In this document: in pieces, positions 27,419-38,200 of the stretch
Layout of the letters: every line of letters starts with the position of its first letter
Numbering within the stretch: the stretch's first letter is position 1
Origin: JAJDXW01 sp965202895
GTDB lineage: Bacteria > Pseudomonadota > Gammaproteobacteria > HK1
Assembly (NCBI GenBank): GCA_965202895.1
Contig: OZ241901.1
Location: forward strand, 62,001-126,000
Reading direction: 5' to 3'
DNA: 64,000 bases
Position numbers and translations under genes: made by a program
Notes under the pieces: model-generated
What the model saw: only the letters and a program-made list of their open reading frames with translations
Databases searched by the model: none
Told to the model about the DNA's origin: nothing

Positions 27419-28543
27419 ATGCCCGGAACCATCACGCCCATCGTGATGCCGAAGTGGGGCCTTTCCATGAAGGAGGGGACGGTGACCCGCTGGCTGGTGG
27501 ACGAGGGGGACGAAATCGCGGTCGGCAACGAGATCGTGGAGATCGAGACGGAGAAGATCGCGAGCGCCCTCGAGGCCGCCGACCCGGGACTGCTGCGGCG
27601 CCTGGTCGCCCAGGAGGGCGATCTCCTGCCGGTGAAGGCGCTGCTCGGGGTCCTCGTGCAGGGAGAGGTGGGCGAAGAGGAGATCGACGCCTTCGTCGAG
27701 GGGTTCGTGGTCCCCGCGGACGAGGAAGACGAGGAAGAAGAGCAAGGCATCGCCTACCGGTATGCGGAGACGGCGGCCGGGCGCATCCGGTACACCGTGC
27801 AGGGCGAGGGCGCGGAGACGGTCCTTCTCATCCACGGCTTCGGCGGCGACCTCGACAACTGGTTGTTCAACATCGACGCGCTCGCGGCCGGGAATACCGT
27901 GATCGCCCTCGACCTGCCGGGGCACGGGCCGTCTCCGGCTCCGCTCCCGGAGCCTTCCGTTCCGGGGATCGGGCGAGCGGTGCTCGAGTTCCTGGACGCG
28001 GTCGAGGTGGGGGCGGCGCATCTCGTCGGCCACTCGCTCGGGGGGGCGGCCGCGCTCGCAATCGCCGCCACCGCGCCCGAGCGGGTCCGCTCCGTCGCCC
28101 TCGTCTGCCCGGCCGGCCTCGGCCCGGACGTCAACCGCGGCTACATCGACGGGTTCGTCTCCTCGGCCACGCGCCGCCAGCTCAAGCCCGTGCTCGAAAA
28201 CCTCTTCGCGGACCCGGGGCTCGTCAACCGATCACTCGTGGACGGGGTGCTGCGCTACAAGCGGCTCGACGGGGTGACGGAGGCGCTCGCGGCGCTCGCG
28301 GACGGGGTGTTCCCGGACGGCGCGCAGCGCTGGGTGGAGCCGGGTGCGGTCGCGGGACTCACCGTCCCCGTGCTCGTCGTCTGGGGCGCGGAGGACCGGA
28401 TCGTCCCCGCCACGCACGCCGCGGCCGCGGTCGGGGCCACGGTCGAGATCGTCGAGGGCGCCGGCCACATGGTGCAGATGGAGGCCGCAGCCCGCGTCAA
28501 CTCCCTCATCGCCGCCCACGTCGCCCGCGCCGCCGCCGGTTGA
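27419..28543 (+). CDS. acoC: acetoin dehydrogenase E2: lipoyl domain plus alpha/beta-hydrolase
   Basis: 374 aa, 10 nt after acoB. Residues 1-80 are a lipoyl domain with the modifiable lysine in EIETEKIAS (about residue 44). After an acidic linker (DEEDEEEEQ) comes an alpha/beta-hydrolase fold with nucleophile elbow GHSLGG (about 202), acid WGAEDR and catalytic His GAGHMVQ. This hydrolase-type E2 in place of the usual CoA acyltransferase domain is characteristic of AcoC in acetoin cleavage. The E3 dihydrolipoyl dehydrogenase is not in the window and would be supplied from elsewhere. Confidence 0.92.
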   Translation: MPGTITPIVMPKWGLSMKEGTVTRWLVDEGDEIAVGNEIVEIETEKIASALEAADPGLLRRLVAQEGDLLPVKALLGVLVQGEVGEEEIDAFVEGFVVPADEEDEEEEQGIAYRYAETAAGRIRYTVQGEGAETVLLIHGFGGDLDNWLFNIDALAAGNTVIALDLPGHGPSPAPLPEPSVPGIGRAVLEFLDAVEVGAAHLVGHSLGGAAALAIAATAPERVRSVALVCPAGLGPDVNRGYIDGFVSSATRRQLKPVLENLFADPGLVNRSLVDGVLRYKRLDGVTEALAALADGVFPDGAQRWVEPGAVAGLTVPVLVVWGAEDRIVPATHAAAAVGATVEIVEGAGHMVQMEAAARVNSLIAAHVARAAAG

Positions 28544-28769
28544 CGCCATGGTATCCCGGATGGCTCCGTCCAACGGGAGGCTCACCGGTGCGCGGGCGCC
28601 GTGCCGCCCCACTTGCTCCGGGCCGGCGCGTTCAATCTCCCGCTGGCGGACGGACGGCGTGTCGAACGTCGAGCTCGCGCAGTAGCAGAGCCCGAGGCGG
28701 TCGGGAGCCGGCTGCTGCGCGAGGCCGCGCGGGTGCTTCGCCCCGGCGGGCAGCGAGGGGGGTGCGAGA

Positions 28770-30581
28770 TCAGGAAGCGGGATCGGACGAGGCTTCGCCC
28801 GCGCCAGCGGGGGCGGCAGGGGCGCGTACCCGGATCCCGAGCTCGCGGAGCTGTCCCGGCGTGGCGGCGGCCGGCGCGCCCGTCAGGGGGCAGTGGGCGG
28901 TCTGGGTCTTGGGGAACGCGATCACGTCCCGGATGGACCCCGCGCCCGCGAGCAGCATCACGATGCGGTCGAGCCCGAACGCGATCCCGCCGTGGGGCGG
29001 GCATCCGTACCGGAGCGCTTCGAGCAGGAAGCCGAACTTCTCCTCGGCCTCCTCCTCCCCGATCCCGAGGACCCCGAACGCGGCCCGCTGCATCTCGGGG
29101 CGATGGATGCGCACCGAGCCGCCCCCGAGCTCGTGTCCGTTGACCACGAGGTCGTAGGCCCGCGACAGGCAGTCTCCCGGCGCGAACCGCAGGGTCTCGG
29201 GATCGTCGGTCACCGGGGCGGTGAACGGATGGTGGAGCGGCAGCCACCGCTTCTCGCGCTCGTCCCATTCGAACATCGGGAACTCGACCACCCACAGCGC
29301 CTGCCACCCCTCCGCGACCAGGCCCTGGTCCTGGCCGATCCGGACCCGGAGCGCGCCGAGCGAGTCGTTCACCACCCGGGCATCGCCCGCTCCGAAGAAG
29401 ATGAGGTCCCCGTCCTCGGCCCCGGTCCTCTCCACGATGCCGGCGACCGCCGCATCGTCCAGGAACTTGACGATGGGGGACTGGAGACCGTCGCGCCCCG
29501 TCCTCGCGTCGTTCACCCGGACCCAGGCGAGCCCCTTCGCGCCGTACTGGCCGACGAACTCCGTGTAGCCGTCGATCCGCGAGCGCGGGAGCGCTCCTCC
29601 GGCCGGGACCCGAAGCGCCGCCACCCGGCCCCGTGGATTGCGGGCGGGCCCCGCGAACACCTTGAACTCGCAGTCCCGCACCAGGTCGGCGACCTCGACC
29701 AGCTCGATCCCGATGCGAAGGTCGGGCCGGTCGGTTCCGAACCGCTCCATCGCCTCGCGCCAGGTGAGGCGGGGCAGCGGCTCCGGCAGCTCGATGCCTC
29801 CCGCCTGCGCGAAGAGGTCGCGGACCATGCCTTCGACGAGGTCGAGGAAACGGTCCATCTCCAGGAACGAGGTCTCGATGTCGATCTGGGTGAACTCGGG
29901 CTGGCGGTCGGCGCGCAGGTCTTCGTCCCGGAAGCAGCGGACGATCTGGTAGTAGCGCTCCACCCCCGACATCATGAGGAGCTGCTTGAAGAGCTGGGGG
30001 GACTGCGGGAGGGCGAAGAAGCGCCCTGGCTGGGTGCGGCTCGGGACGAGATAGTCGCGGGCGCCCTCGGGGGTCGCCCTGGTCAGCATCGGGGTCTCGA
30101 CGTCGAGAAAGCCGTGCGAGTCGAGGCAGGCCCGGACGATGCGGGTCACCTCGCTTCGGAGCCGCAGGTTCTCGTGCATCCGGGACCGGCGAAGGTCGAC
30201 GTACCGGTACCGGAGCCGGGTCTCTTCGTTGACCGCCTCGTCGTCGAGCTGGAACGGGGGGGTGCGCGACTCGTTCAGCACCTCGATGGCTCGGGCGAGC
30301 ACTTCGACGCGGCCGGTGGCGAGGTCGGGGTTCTCGGTGCCTTCGGGACGGAAGCGCACCCTTCCGGCGACCCGGAGCACGTACTCGCCGCGCGCGCGGT
30401 CGGCGAGGGCGAACGCCTCCGGGGTGTCCGGGTCGATGACGATCTGGAGCAGTCCGGATCGGTCCCGGAGATCGATGAAGATGACCCCGCCATGGTCGCG
30501 CCGCCGGTGAAGCCAGCCGCACACCGCGACCGACTCACCGTCGAGCCGTTCCGTCACCTCCCCGCAGAAATGTGTTCGCAC
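28770..30581 (-). CDS. aspS: aspartyl-tRNA synthetase
   Basis: 603 aa from GTG 30581 with GGAG upstream. An OB-fold anticodon domain opens the protein (CGWLHRRRDHGGVIFIDLRD). Class II motif 2 is at FRDEDLRADRQPEFTQIDIE and motif 3 at GIAFGLDRIVMLLAG; the bacterial GAD insertion lies between. It charges tRNA-Asp; bacterial enzymes without GatCAB discrimination may also charge tRNA-Asn. The upstream frame extension to 30818 is not supported. Monocistronic in view, converging with acoC. Confidence 0.96.
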   Translation of the reverse strand: MRTHFCGEVTERLDGESVAVCGWLHRRRDHGGVIFIDLRDRSGLLQIVIDPDTPEAFALADRARGEYVLRVAGRVRFRPEGTENPDLATGRVEVLARAIEVLNESRTPPFQLDDEAVNEETRLRYRYVDLRRSRMHENLRLRSEVTRIVRACLDSHGFLDVETPMLTRATPEGARDYLVPSRTQPGRFFALPQSPQLFKQLLMMSGVERYYQIVRCFRDEDLRADRQPEFTQIDIETSFLEMDRFLDLVEGMVRDLFAQAGGIELPEPLPRLTWREAMERFGTDRPDLRIGIELVEVADLVRDCEFKVFAGPARNPRGRVAALRVPAGGALPRSRIDGYTEFVGQYGAKGLAWVRVNDARTGRDGLQSPIVKFLDDAAVAGIVERTGAEDGDLIFFGAGDARVVNDSLGALRVRIGQDQGLVAEGWQALWVVEFPMFEWDEREKRWLPLHHPFTAPVTDDPETLRFAPGDCLSRAYDLVVNGHELGGGSVRIHRPEMQRAAFGVLGIGEEEAEEKFGFLLEALRYGCPPHGGIAFGLDRIVMLLAGAGSIRDVIAFPKTQTAHCPLTGAPAAATPGQLRELGIRVRAPAAPAGAGEASSDPAS

Positions 30582-30857
30582 CTGGAGCTCCCCTGACCGA
30601 ACCGGACAACCGGATCGGAGGACCGAACCGGAATACGGAAGGGGGCGTCGGCTCGAAGCCGCTGCGGACCCGCCGTCCGCCCCCGGCCGCGGCGCCGCTT
30701 CCGGACCGCGAGCCCGCGTCCACCGGATCGTTCGCCAGCCCCGGCAAGCAGCGCGCGCCGGGGGCGGAAGGGCGCCACGGGGACCCGGGCGCCGGCGCGA
30801 AGGCGGGCGCGGGCGCACGCGAGGGGCGCGATTGTAGCGCGTAGAGCCGGCGGAGAA

Positions 30858-31652
30858 TCAGGCTCCGGGAAAGCGGCGGGGGTTCTCTTCGGCCGGGTGA
30901 ACGAGCCGGAGCCGTTCGAGACGGGCGAGAGGGTCCTGGCGGTAGAAGGCGCGCAGGTGGCGGTAGACGGACGGGTACGCGGCTTCGAGCACGTCCGGCG
31001 TCTCGAAGAAGCACTCGCTCGCGACCGCGAAGAACTCGCCGGGCTCCTCGGCCGCGTACTCGTCGATGGAGGGTGTCCCGCCCGCCTCGATGCGGCGCTT
31101 GAGGTCCTCGAACGCGGCGGCGAAGTCCCGGGCCCACGCCGCCGCGTCCATGTCCCGGTGAAGCGGCGGCCGCCCGTTCGCGTCGCCGTCCAGCATGTCG
31201 AGCTTGTGCGCCACCTCGTGGATGACGACGTTGTAGCCGTCGCCGCGCCCCGAGGCCTCCACGTCCTCCAGGGACAGGACCACCGGGCCGCCGAGCCACG
31301 ACTCGCCGCTGCGCTCCTCCTCCCATTCGTGCTCGACGCCGGCCTCGTCCACCTCGCGCCCGCGTGCGACGAAGCCCGCGGGGTAGACCACGACCGTCCG
31401 CCACGACCGGTAGGCGTCGAGGCCGAGGGAGAGGATCGGAACGCACGCCAAGGCCGCGATGACGGCCGCGTCCACCGCGTCGACACGCTGTCCGAGCACC
31501 GGCTCGATGGATTTCCCGGCGACGAAGCTCGCCGCGAGGCCGCGAAGCCGGCCGCGTTCCCCGTCATCCAGAGGATCGAGGATGGGGAGGCGTTCGAGCA
31601 CCGCCGCCCAATCGGCCTCGTCGATCACCGTCTCGCGGCGGCGCGCCCACAT
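30858..31652 (-). CDS. mtfA: MtfA-family zinc peptidase
   Basis: 264 aa from ATG 31652, close to the length of E. coli MtfA (an ATG at 31694 would add 14 residues). The zinc-binding HEVAHKLD motif is at about residue 147, and the conserved downstream EFFAVASECFFE segment supplies the third ligand. SWLGGPVVLSLEDV is also typical of the family. MtfA is a cytosolic aminopeptidase that binds the glucose regulator Mlc (DgsA) in enterobacteria; whether a Mlc partner exists here is unknown. Confidence 0.88.
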   Translation of the reverse strand: MWARRRETVIDEADWAAVLERLPILDPLDDGERGRLRGLAASFVAGKSIEPVLGQRVDAVDAAVIAALACVPILSLGLDAYRSWRTVVVYPAGFVARGREVDEAGVEHEWEEERSGESWLGGPVVLSLEDVEASGRGDGYNVVIHEVAHKLDMLDGDANGRPPLHRDMDAAAWARDFAAAFEDLKRRIEAGGTPSIDEYAAEEPGEFFAVASECFFETPDVLEAAYPSVYRHLRAFYRQDPLARLERLRLVHPAEENPRRFPGA

Positions 31653-31963
31653 GGCTTCCCCCGGCGCTTCCCCCCGATCCCGGAAGGACACCATACCCGA
31701 CCGCCGATCGGGTGCTCCAGGCGTCCTCCGGCGGCGGCCGCGCCCGCGCCCCGGCGCGCCCGGGCCGACACGACGCAGACCGGGGACCACGCCAGCCGGC
31801 AAACGGGAGGGGCGGCCGGGGCTTCCTCGGACCCGCCCCGGTCCACCCAACCCGATTTACCCGGCCGGGTATCGGCTGGAGCGGTCGATCACGCGGGAAG
31901 ACGGAAGCACGCCGGACGCGTCCGCCCCCGCCGCCACGGCCCGCCCGTGGCTACGAGCTTCCG

Positions 31964-33160
31964 TCAGCTTCTCCGGAGCGCCAGACACACCATGTCGTCC
32001 TCGATCCGGCGGCCCTCCCCGAAGCGTTTCACGTCGTCGAAAATGCGCTCGACCGCCTCCTTGGCGTTCGCGGGCGGCCCCGCCGCGAACACCCCCTCGA
32101 TTCCCTTCGTTCCGAACTCGTCCCCGGCGTGGTTCCGGGCCCGCGTCAACCCGTCCGAGTACAGGATGAGCGTCTCTCCGGGATCGATCGTAGCCGTGCC
32201 TTCCCCGAACTGCGCCTCCCTCTGCACCCCGATGACCATTCCCGCCACCGGATCGATCGTCCGGCACCTTCCCGCGGGGTCGACCACGATGGGGGTCGGG
32301 TGCCCGGCGTTGGCGTAGCGCACCTCGCCCGTCCCCGGGTGGTACACCGCGTACACCAGCGACACGAGACGGCTCTCCGGGTTGTCCTCGCTCACCACCT
32401 CGTTCATTTCCGAGAGCACGGTCGCGGGATCGCTCGATCCGATCGCGGTTCCCTTGAGGACGCTCCGGGAGCCGGTCATGAACAGCGCCGCTCCCACCCC
32501 CGTCCCCGAGACGTCCGCCACCGCGATGCCGAGCTTCTCGTCCTGGAGCTTCACGACGTCGAAGAAGTCTCCCGCGATCTCGCCCGTCGGCTCCAGCATC
32601 GCGTGCAGCTGGTAGCGGTGGCTCTGCGGCATCTCGGGCGGCGCCGCCGCGCGCTGCATCGTCCTCGCGATCTCGATCTCGCTTCGCCGCGCGGCCACCC
32701 GATCCCTCGACCGCATCGCGGTTCGCCAGGTGCGGAGGTGCTCCTCGGTGCGCTCGATCGTGGCCTCCAGGTCCACGAAGTCCACGGGTTTGGTCACGAA
32801 GTCGAAGGCCCCGAGGTTCATCGCGATCCGGATGTTCTCCATGTCGCCGTAGGCCGACACGACGATCGACTTCAGGCCCGGGTACCGCTTCGCGATCTCG
32901 GCCAGGAGCTCCAGCCCGTTCATGATCGGCATGTTGATGTCGGTCACCACCATGTCGATCCCGCTCTCGTCTCCGTTCTCGAGCTTCTTCAGCGCCTCGC
33001 GTCCGTTGAGGGCGAATTCGAGCTCGTAGACGCCCCTTCGGATCTTGCGCCGCATCTTCTGCCGCATCATGAGCTCGATGTCGGGCTCGTCGTCCACGAT
33101 GAGGATCCGGGTGGGCCCACGGGTGGGATCGGGGGTCTCGGCCCGAGCTGCGTCATTCAC
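31964..33160 (-). CDS. response regulator with PP2C (RsbU/SpoIIE-type) phosphatase output
   Basis: 398 aa from GTG 33160, preceded by GGAGACAGG. Receiver domain at about residues 18-140 (ILIVDDEPDIE, phosphoacceptor D in VVTDINMPIMNG, K in DFVTKPVDF), a coiled linker (EIEIARTMQRAAAP), then the PP2C/SpoIIE phosphatase (PTGEIAGDFFDV, AVADVSGTGVGAALFM, LILYSDGLTRARN, EDDMVCLALR) with the metal-binding Asp residues present. Such proteins dephosphorylate anti-anti-sigma factors in partner-switching stress pathways. No anti-sigma or STAS partner lies next to it. Confidence 0.9.
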   Translation of the reverse strand: MNDAARAETPDPTRGPTRILIVDDEPDIELMMRQKMRRKIRRGVYELEFALNGREALKKLENGDESGIDMVVTDINMPIMNGLELLAEIAKRYPGLKSIVVSAYGDMENIRIAMNLGAFDFVTKPVDFVDLEATIERTEEHLRTWRTAMRSRDRVAARRSEIEIARTMQRAAAPPEMPQSHRYQLHAMLEPTGEIAGDFFDVVKLQDEKLGIAVADVSGTGVGAALFMTGSRSVLKGTAIGSSDPATVLSEMNEVVSEDNPESRLVSLVYAVYHPGTGEVRYANAGHPTPIVVDPAGRCRTIDPVAGMVIGVQREAQFGEGTATIDPGETLILYSDGLTRARNHAGDEFGTKGIEGVFAAGPPANAKEAVERIFDDVKRFGEGRRIEDDMVCLALRRS

Positions 33161-34117
33161 GTTCCTGTCTCCATGATTCCGATCTTCTCCTCCGGCCGCC
33201 GCACACGCCCCATGGCCGGGAAACACGCTCCGGCCCGTGGAGCCGTCGGCCCGCAAGGCGGCCCGAGCGCGCCGCCGGCAAACCGGCGCACCCGGCCGGC
33301 AGGCCGGTCGAGCCGCGGGTCGGGCTTCGGACGGCGCCGGCGTCGGCGCCGACGCCGTCCGCCGGAACGGCGACGAGGAAGCCTCGGGCCGATCGTCAGG
33401 GAGGGAAGGCGCCGCGGCCCGCCGCTTCGGGCCCCTTCTCCCCATCCCGGACGGCCTCTCCGCGGGAGGGTGCCGCACCGGGACCGGGATGCGCATCACC
33501 TCCTGCCATGACCTCCTGCGAAGTGTAATCGACACGGCGCCGGTAGATGAACGCCGCTTCGCGCACCTCGTCCCCGCACACCCGCCATCCCGGAGCGTCC
33601 TTCGTCCCGGACCGCCGCGGCCGGCATCCGCTCCGACTCGCGGACGTCCGCAACGGCCTTGCCGCCCTGGTGGACGACGGAGAGGACGCGGAGTCGATGG
33701 TGACGATCCTTCTCTTCCTGTTGTCCGAATCCGAGGCCGGACGCGCGCTCGAGCGCCGGCGGCGGCGCCGGATACTCGCCGCCTGGAAGAAGCTGTCGGT
33801 GGACGAGGGCACGGTTGCCGTCGTCCGGCAGGTTCAGGAGGCTTGGGCCGCGTCCCGTTCGCGAACAGCCCGTCGTGAAGCCCCGCATCGCACCGGGATG
33901 GGCGCGCCGAGCCCATCGGGTGCAGCGGGGCTCTTGCGGCGAGCCGTCGAGCGTTCGGCGCTCCGCCCCCAAGGGCCGCGCGGGCCTTCGCTTCGGCGTC
34001 GTGGACGAGGTGCTCCCCGGCGAAGCCGGGGAGCTCTCTCGGAAGATCGAGCGTCGATCATTCCTGACGTCGACCTGCCGGCGCCCGCCGATACCAGCGT
34101 GTCATGAGCGCGCAGGC
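33161..34117. other. long intergenic region, weak ORF only
   Basis: About 960 bases without a recognised gene. The frame at 33547-33860 (+) has the most protein-like stretch (LADVRNGLAALVDDGEDAES, ILAAWKKLSVDEG) and could encode a small helical protein, but it has no recognised family and no clear ribosome binding site. The region marks the junction between the housekeeping block and the defence-rich DNA to the right. Confidence 0.35.
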
Positions 34118-34251
34118 CGAGACCTCGAACCACCTTCGGGAGAGGCTCCCCACTCCCGGAACCAGGGAGAATCCACCCTCACCCGGTGCTCGCCCATCAG
34201 AACGACAGGGGGCGAAACCATCAACCGTCCACGAGAGAGCGGGGCAAGTCC
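34118..34251 (+). mobile_element. fragment of the IS3-family element (orfB-side end)
   Basis: The sequence ACCACCTTCGGGAGAGGCT ... AACCATCAACCGTCCACGAG ... GGGGCAAGTCC is clearly related to the last about 130 bp of the IS at 8632-10000, down to the terminal repeat. It is diverged and has no transposase. It lies at the left edge of the defence-rich block. Confidence 0.75.
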
Positions 34252-34371
34252 GGTTGCTTCGGAATCCGTGAGGTGAGGTGATCCCATTACTTCGGATCCG
34301 ATGGTTGCATAACCGCCGGGTCGCCGCGGGCGACGACCCGCCCGTCTTCACGCACTCGGACTCGATACCCG

Positions 34372-35207
34372 AGAAGAACCCCAACCCGGTGACGAGGACG
34401 ATCTCCGCAACCGCGGCGTGCCGTCGGGGGCGCCTCGCATCGTGGATCGTGCGGCTCGTGCGGGCGGCGACCGAGCCGACCGAATGCTACAAGCGGCCGA
34501 TGCCGCCGGGCGCCTCGGCGGGCAGGCGTCCGGGCGGCCTGATCGCCGCCGCGTCGGCGAGGGCGCCGGCCCGGATTTCGGGCAGCGCAAACGTCGCAGC
34601 GCATCGCCCCGGATCGCCATTCGAGCAGGCTTGCGTACAAGCCGCCCTTACTCCTCCTCGAAGCCGCAGGCGCGGAACCGGAGGGTCCGGCAGTTCTCCT
34701 CGACGATGCGCCGGACGGTCCGGCTCACCCCGTCCGGGACCTTGGCCGAGATCTCGACCGATACCTCCACCTCCGCTCCCGGCAGGGTCGTCAGGTGCTG
34801 CAGGGCCTCCTCCGCCACCGTGCCCATGTCGCGGCCGGCGCGGTCCGGATCGAGCCGGATGCCCCGAAGAAGCGCCGCGAAGGGCGCGGCCCGGCGACCC
34901 CGGTGTCGCGCCCGGCGCCCCCGTCCGGGTCGGCGCCGGCGCCGGGGCCGCTCCCGTCCGCCCGCTCGTCCGGCACGTCGGCCGACGAGGACGGACACGG
35001 ATGCACGCCCTGGAAGCCGCCCCGATCCCCCCGCCGGGTCGCATCGCGCAATCGCCGCTCGACCTCCCGCTCGACCTCGTCGCCGGCGAGCTCCTGCGCC
35101 CGCTCCGAGACGGCGCGGCGCAGGTTCGGGCGGGTGTCGTACCGGTGGCGGCGGTCCCGGCGGTAGAGTCAGGTCAGCCGGCCGGAGAGCTGCGACACGG
35201 AGCTCTT
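34372..35207. repeat. segmental direct repeat, left copy (internally deleted)
   Basis: From GAAGAACCCCAACCCGGTGA on, this segment is highly similar to 42549-44250, but about 870 bp present in the right copy (around 43105-43980) are missing here, with a junction near 34925-34950. Orientation is the same in both copies. The helicase-PLD-DUF6361 operon and a VapBC pair lie between them, so recombination between the copies would delete the operon. Confidence 0.82.
34648..35207 (-). pseudogene. decayed duplicate of the DUF499 ATPase gene
   Basis: The minus strand ends with the same C-terminus as the intact gene at 42832 (VEVSVEISAKVPDGVSRTV, CRTLRFRACGFEEE, then TAA). Upstream it jumps, after an internal deletion, to the segment encoding FQGVHPCP..SADVPDERA of the intact gene, with frame changes, and then ends. 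No start or ATPase motif remains. It abuts the 3' end of the helicase gene. Confidence 0.82.
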
Positions 35208-35264
35208 CGCTGAACAGACAGGGTAGGCGATCATCGACCTTGGCCGGTCGTCGTCCCCTTCGAC

Positions 35265-38200
35265 TCAATCTTCACGTGTATGCCCGGGAGCCGGTGGTAC
35301 GAGGTCGATGGCCCAGTCTCCGAGCTGGGTGATGTCGAGGTTGGCATGGTCGAGAAGCGTGATCAGTTCTTCCTGGCGGGGTTGGCCGAAGGCAACACGA
35401 TAGGCGGCGAGCTGCCGTTTCAATCGCTTGAATCCTTCGACTTCCGTCGTATAAGGGAGCAACGGGACATGGCGTTCAACGCGGTGCTCGCCGTCGGCAA
35501 TCCAGTGCGGGGCGAGGCCGTGCTTGTGCTCTCCGGTAACCCGCACCGCCCCTTCGGCACGCTGGAAGATCAGCGTCCAGATGTCGCCGCCAGGCCGCCA
35601 GGACGCGAGGGCGTTCCGGCCGTCGGCGGCGGCGACGTTGCGGCGGACGGCGTGCCCCTTGTACCGATGGATACGGCCCTCCCGCTGTTCGAGATCGACC
35701 GGATTGCCCGGAAGATTCCAGTGGACCAGCCGGTGGCACCAGGGGTGGAAGTCGAGCCCTTCCTGACCGATGGACGTACTGGTCAGGACGAACGGACGGA
35801 AGGGGCTGTTGAAGGCCGCTCTCACCGCGTCCTGGCTGATGTGCCGATCATCTTCCGTGCGAATGTGGCCGAAACGCAGAGCGAACACGGTACGAATACG
35901 GATCTCTTCCGGACCATCGGCGTCCCGGTTCCGGGCTCGGAAGAACCGCGCATGAACGCGCGCTCGCGTGGGCTGGACACTCTGCATGAGCTCTCGTGCG
36001 CACTCGGTGGCGACCTCCTCGGCGCTCGCTTCCTCGGACCAGGCGTGCTGTTCCCACAGCAGGTGCCACTGTTCATCGAGCACCGCCTGCAAGTTGCCTT
36101 GCTGGCAATAGCGGAGCACCAGACGCCAGTAATGGGCTTCGCCGTGCGAAGCACCGGCTTCGGAGGCGAGCTGGCGGATCAGGGAAATCACGGCCGGCTG
36201 GTTGAAGAGGCTCCAGAACGCTTCGGCCATCTTCGTTGCGAGCTCCCGGCGCGTATCGTCGCCGACGCCCGTTGACGCCTTCAGGCAACGTAATGCAAGG
36301 ATTGCCGGAGAGCCGAGGGCAACCTCGGTGAGCAGGTCGGCCAAGCCCGGGGGCCGGCGGCCAAGCTGGCATGGCTGCAATCCGAGGAGATCGTCGATGT
36401 ACTTGTCGAAGATTTCGGGATTGGGTTTCGGGAAAGGCTCGCCGTTTTCCCGAGCCCGTAGCTCACCATCCTTCCACGCTTGCAGGAACCTGCGTAGTGC
36501 CGGGTCCAACACCAATGGCGCCACCCATTCCCAACGATCATCGATCTCACCGCTCCGAGGGTCGGGCAATCGGGGATCTGCCAGGAGCCCCTCGACACTC
36601 TCGCGGACCCAGCCCCGGCGATCCAGCCCGGCCGGTGCTTCCAGAGGATGCGCCAGATCCGCCAACGGCAGACACGGCATGAGGAGCAGCAAGAGGCGAT
36701 GGCGGGATCGGATTCCGGCCGCCGACTGCGTGAGTCTGAGCAGTGGTCCCTGTTGCTTCGCGGGATCCTGGTAGGACTTGATCCGGCTCCGGCCACCGAC
36801 CATCCTCCGTTCCGCCTCGTAGCTCAGCACGGCGCTGACCACGTCGGGCACCACGTTCCAAGCCGAGAACAGCAGGGTCTTGGTGATGGCTTCCTTGCCC
36901 ATGAAGGGGCCTTCCAGTGGCCAATAGGGCAGTGTGGGAGGCACCCAGAGCAGGCGCCACAGTCCAGCGTCCAGCAGGTCGTGCACCATGCTTCGCAGCT
37001 TGGCATTGCCCGGATCGAGCGCGGACCACTCAAGCAACGCCTCGGCGCTCAGGAAGGCGGAAGCATGCTGCCGGAGTACTTCGGACACGATGTCCGGCGA
37101 CCGTTCGAGAGTTTCATCGAGACGTTCATCGAATTTGTAGCCGTGCATGAAGTGGGCGAGGTAGGGCGCAGACTTCCAGAGGGCCATGGGATCCCGGTCG
37201 CCTACCGCGCGGAACATCGCATCGGCGGCGAGATACTGCCGCACGTCGGCCGGCATGAGTGTGGAGGTCGGCAGGCATTCCACCACCATCGCGTCCCGCT
37301 CGTCGCTGGCGGCGACACGTTCGGTGCGGGCCATGATGGCCCGGAGGGCAGCTTCGACTTCCCCCTTGGCGGCTTTGATCGTTTCGGTCCGGTCGGCTTC
37401 GCCGGCGGCGGCGCCCTTGAGCGCTTCGCCGAAACGGGAGAGCCGGCGCCTTACCTTTTCGACGCGGGATTCATCTTCATCGAGCAGGAACCGCGTAGTG
37501 GCCAGGAAGTCCTCGTAGTGATCCTCGTTCCCGATTTCGGCATCCGCGGTATAGAGCTTGTACGGCGTTGCGGAGAGCAGCAGCGTGCGCACCCGATTGC
37601 CGTCGGAATTCCCGGCCCGGAACAAATCTCGGGCCAGTTCGGCCGCGGGATCCGGATGCTCTTCCCGGATTTCAAGCAACGTCTTGAAACGCTGAAACTC
37701 GTCCAGAATGACGAGATCGGGATCCAGCGCCTGGACGCATACTTCGGCCAGCAACCGGCGTAGCTTTGCGATCACCTCGTTTCGCCGCTGCCGAGCCTCG
37801 TGCGGCCAAGTCTGCCGGTAGCGGTAAAACCAGGCATCGAAGAGCTCGTGCAACTCGCGCCGGAGATCTCTTCGTTCCATGAACGCAATACGGAAGCGTT
37901 TCATGATCTCCGGATCGAGCGGAACAGGGTTGTTGTTCAGTCCCCGTCGCCAAACATCCTTTCGAGTCATTCCGCCCTGCAACAGGTTCATCAACGCCGT
38001 ACGTCGCCGTGGATCGAAACGGGGTGCAAGCAGGTGGAACAACACCTCCCGTTCACGCCGTTGACCGGTGGAACGTCCCATGTCGAACGACGTTCCCGGT
38101 GTGAAGCTGATGAAGTTCAGCTTGTTGTCCGCGAGTCCCGGTTCCCCCTCCCGAGGCGCGAGCTCCGTCGCCAGCATCGTCAGGCGGGTCGCCAATGCGA

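Noticed and set aside
25012..27750. 912-codon minus-strand ORF
   Set aside because: Antisense of acoA-acoB, no conserved motif.
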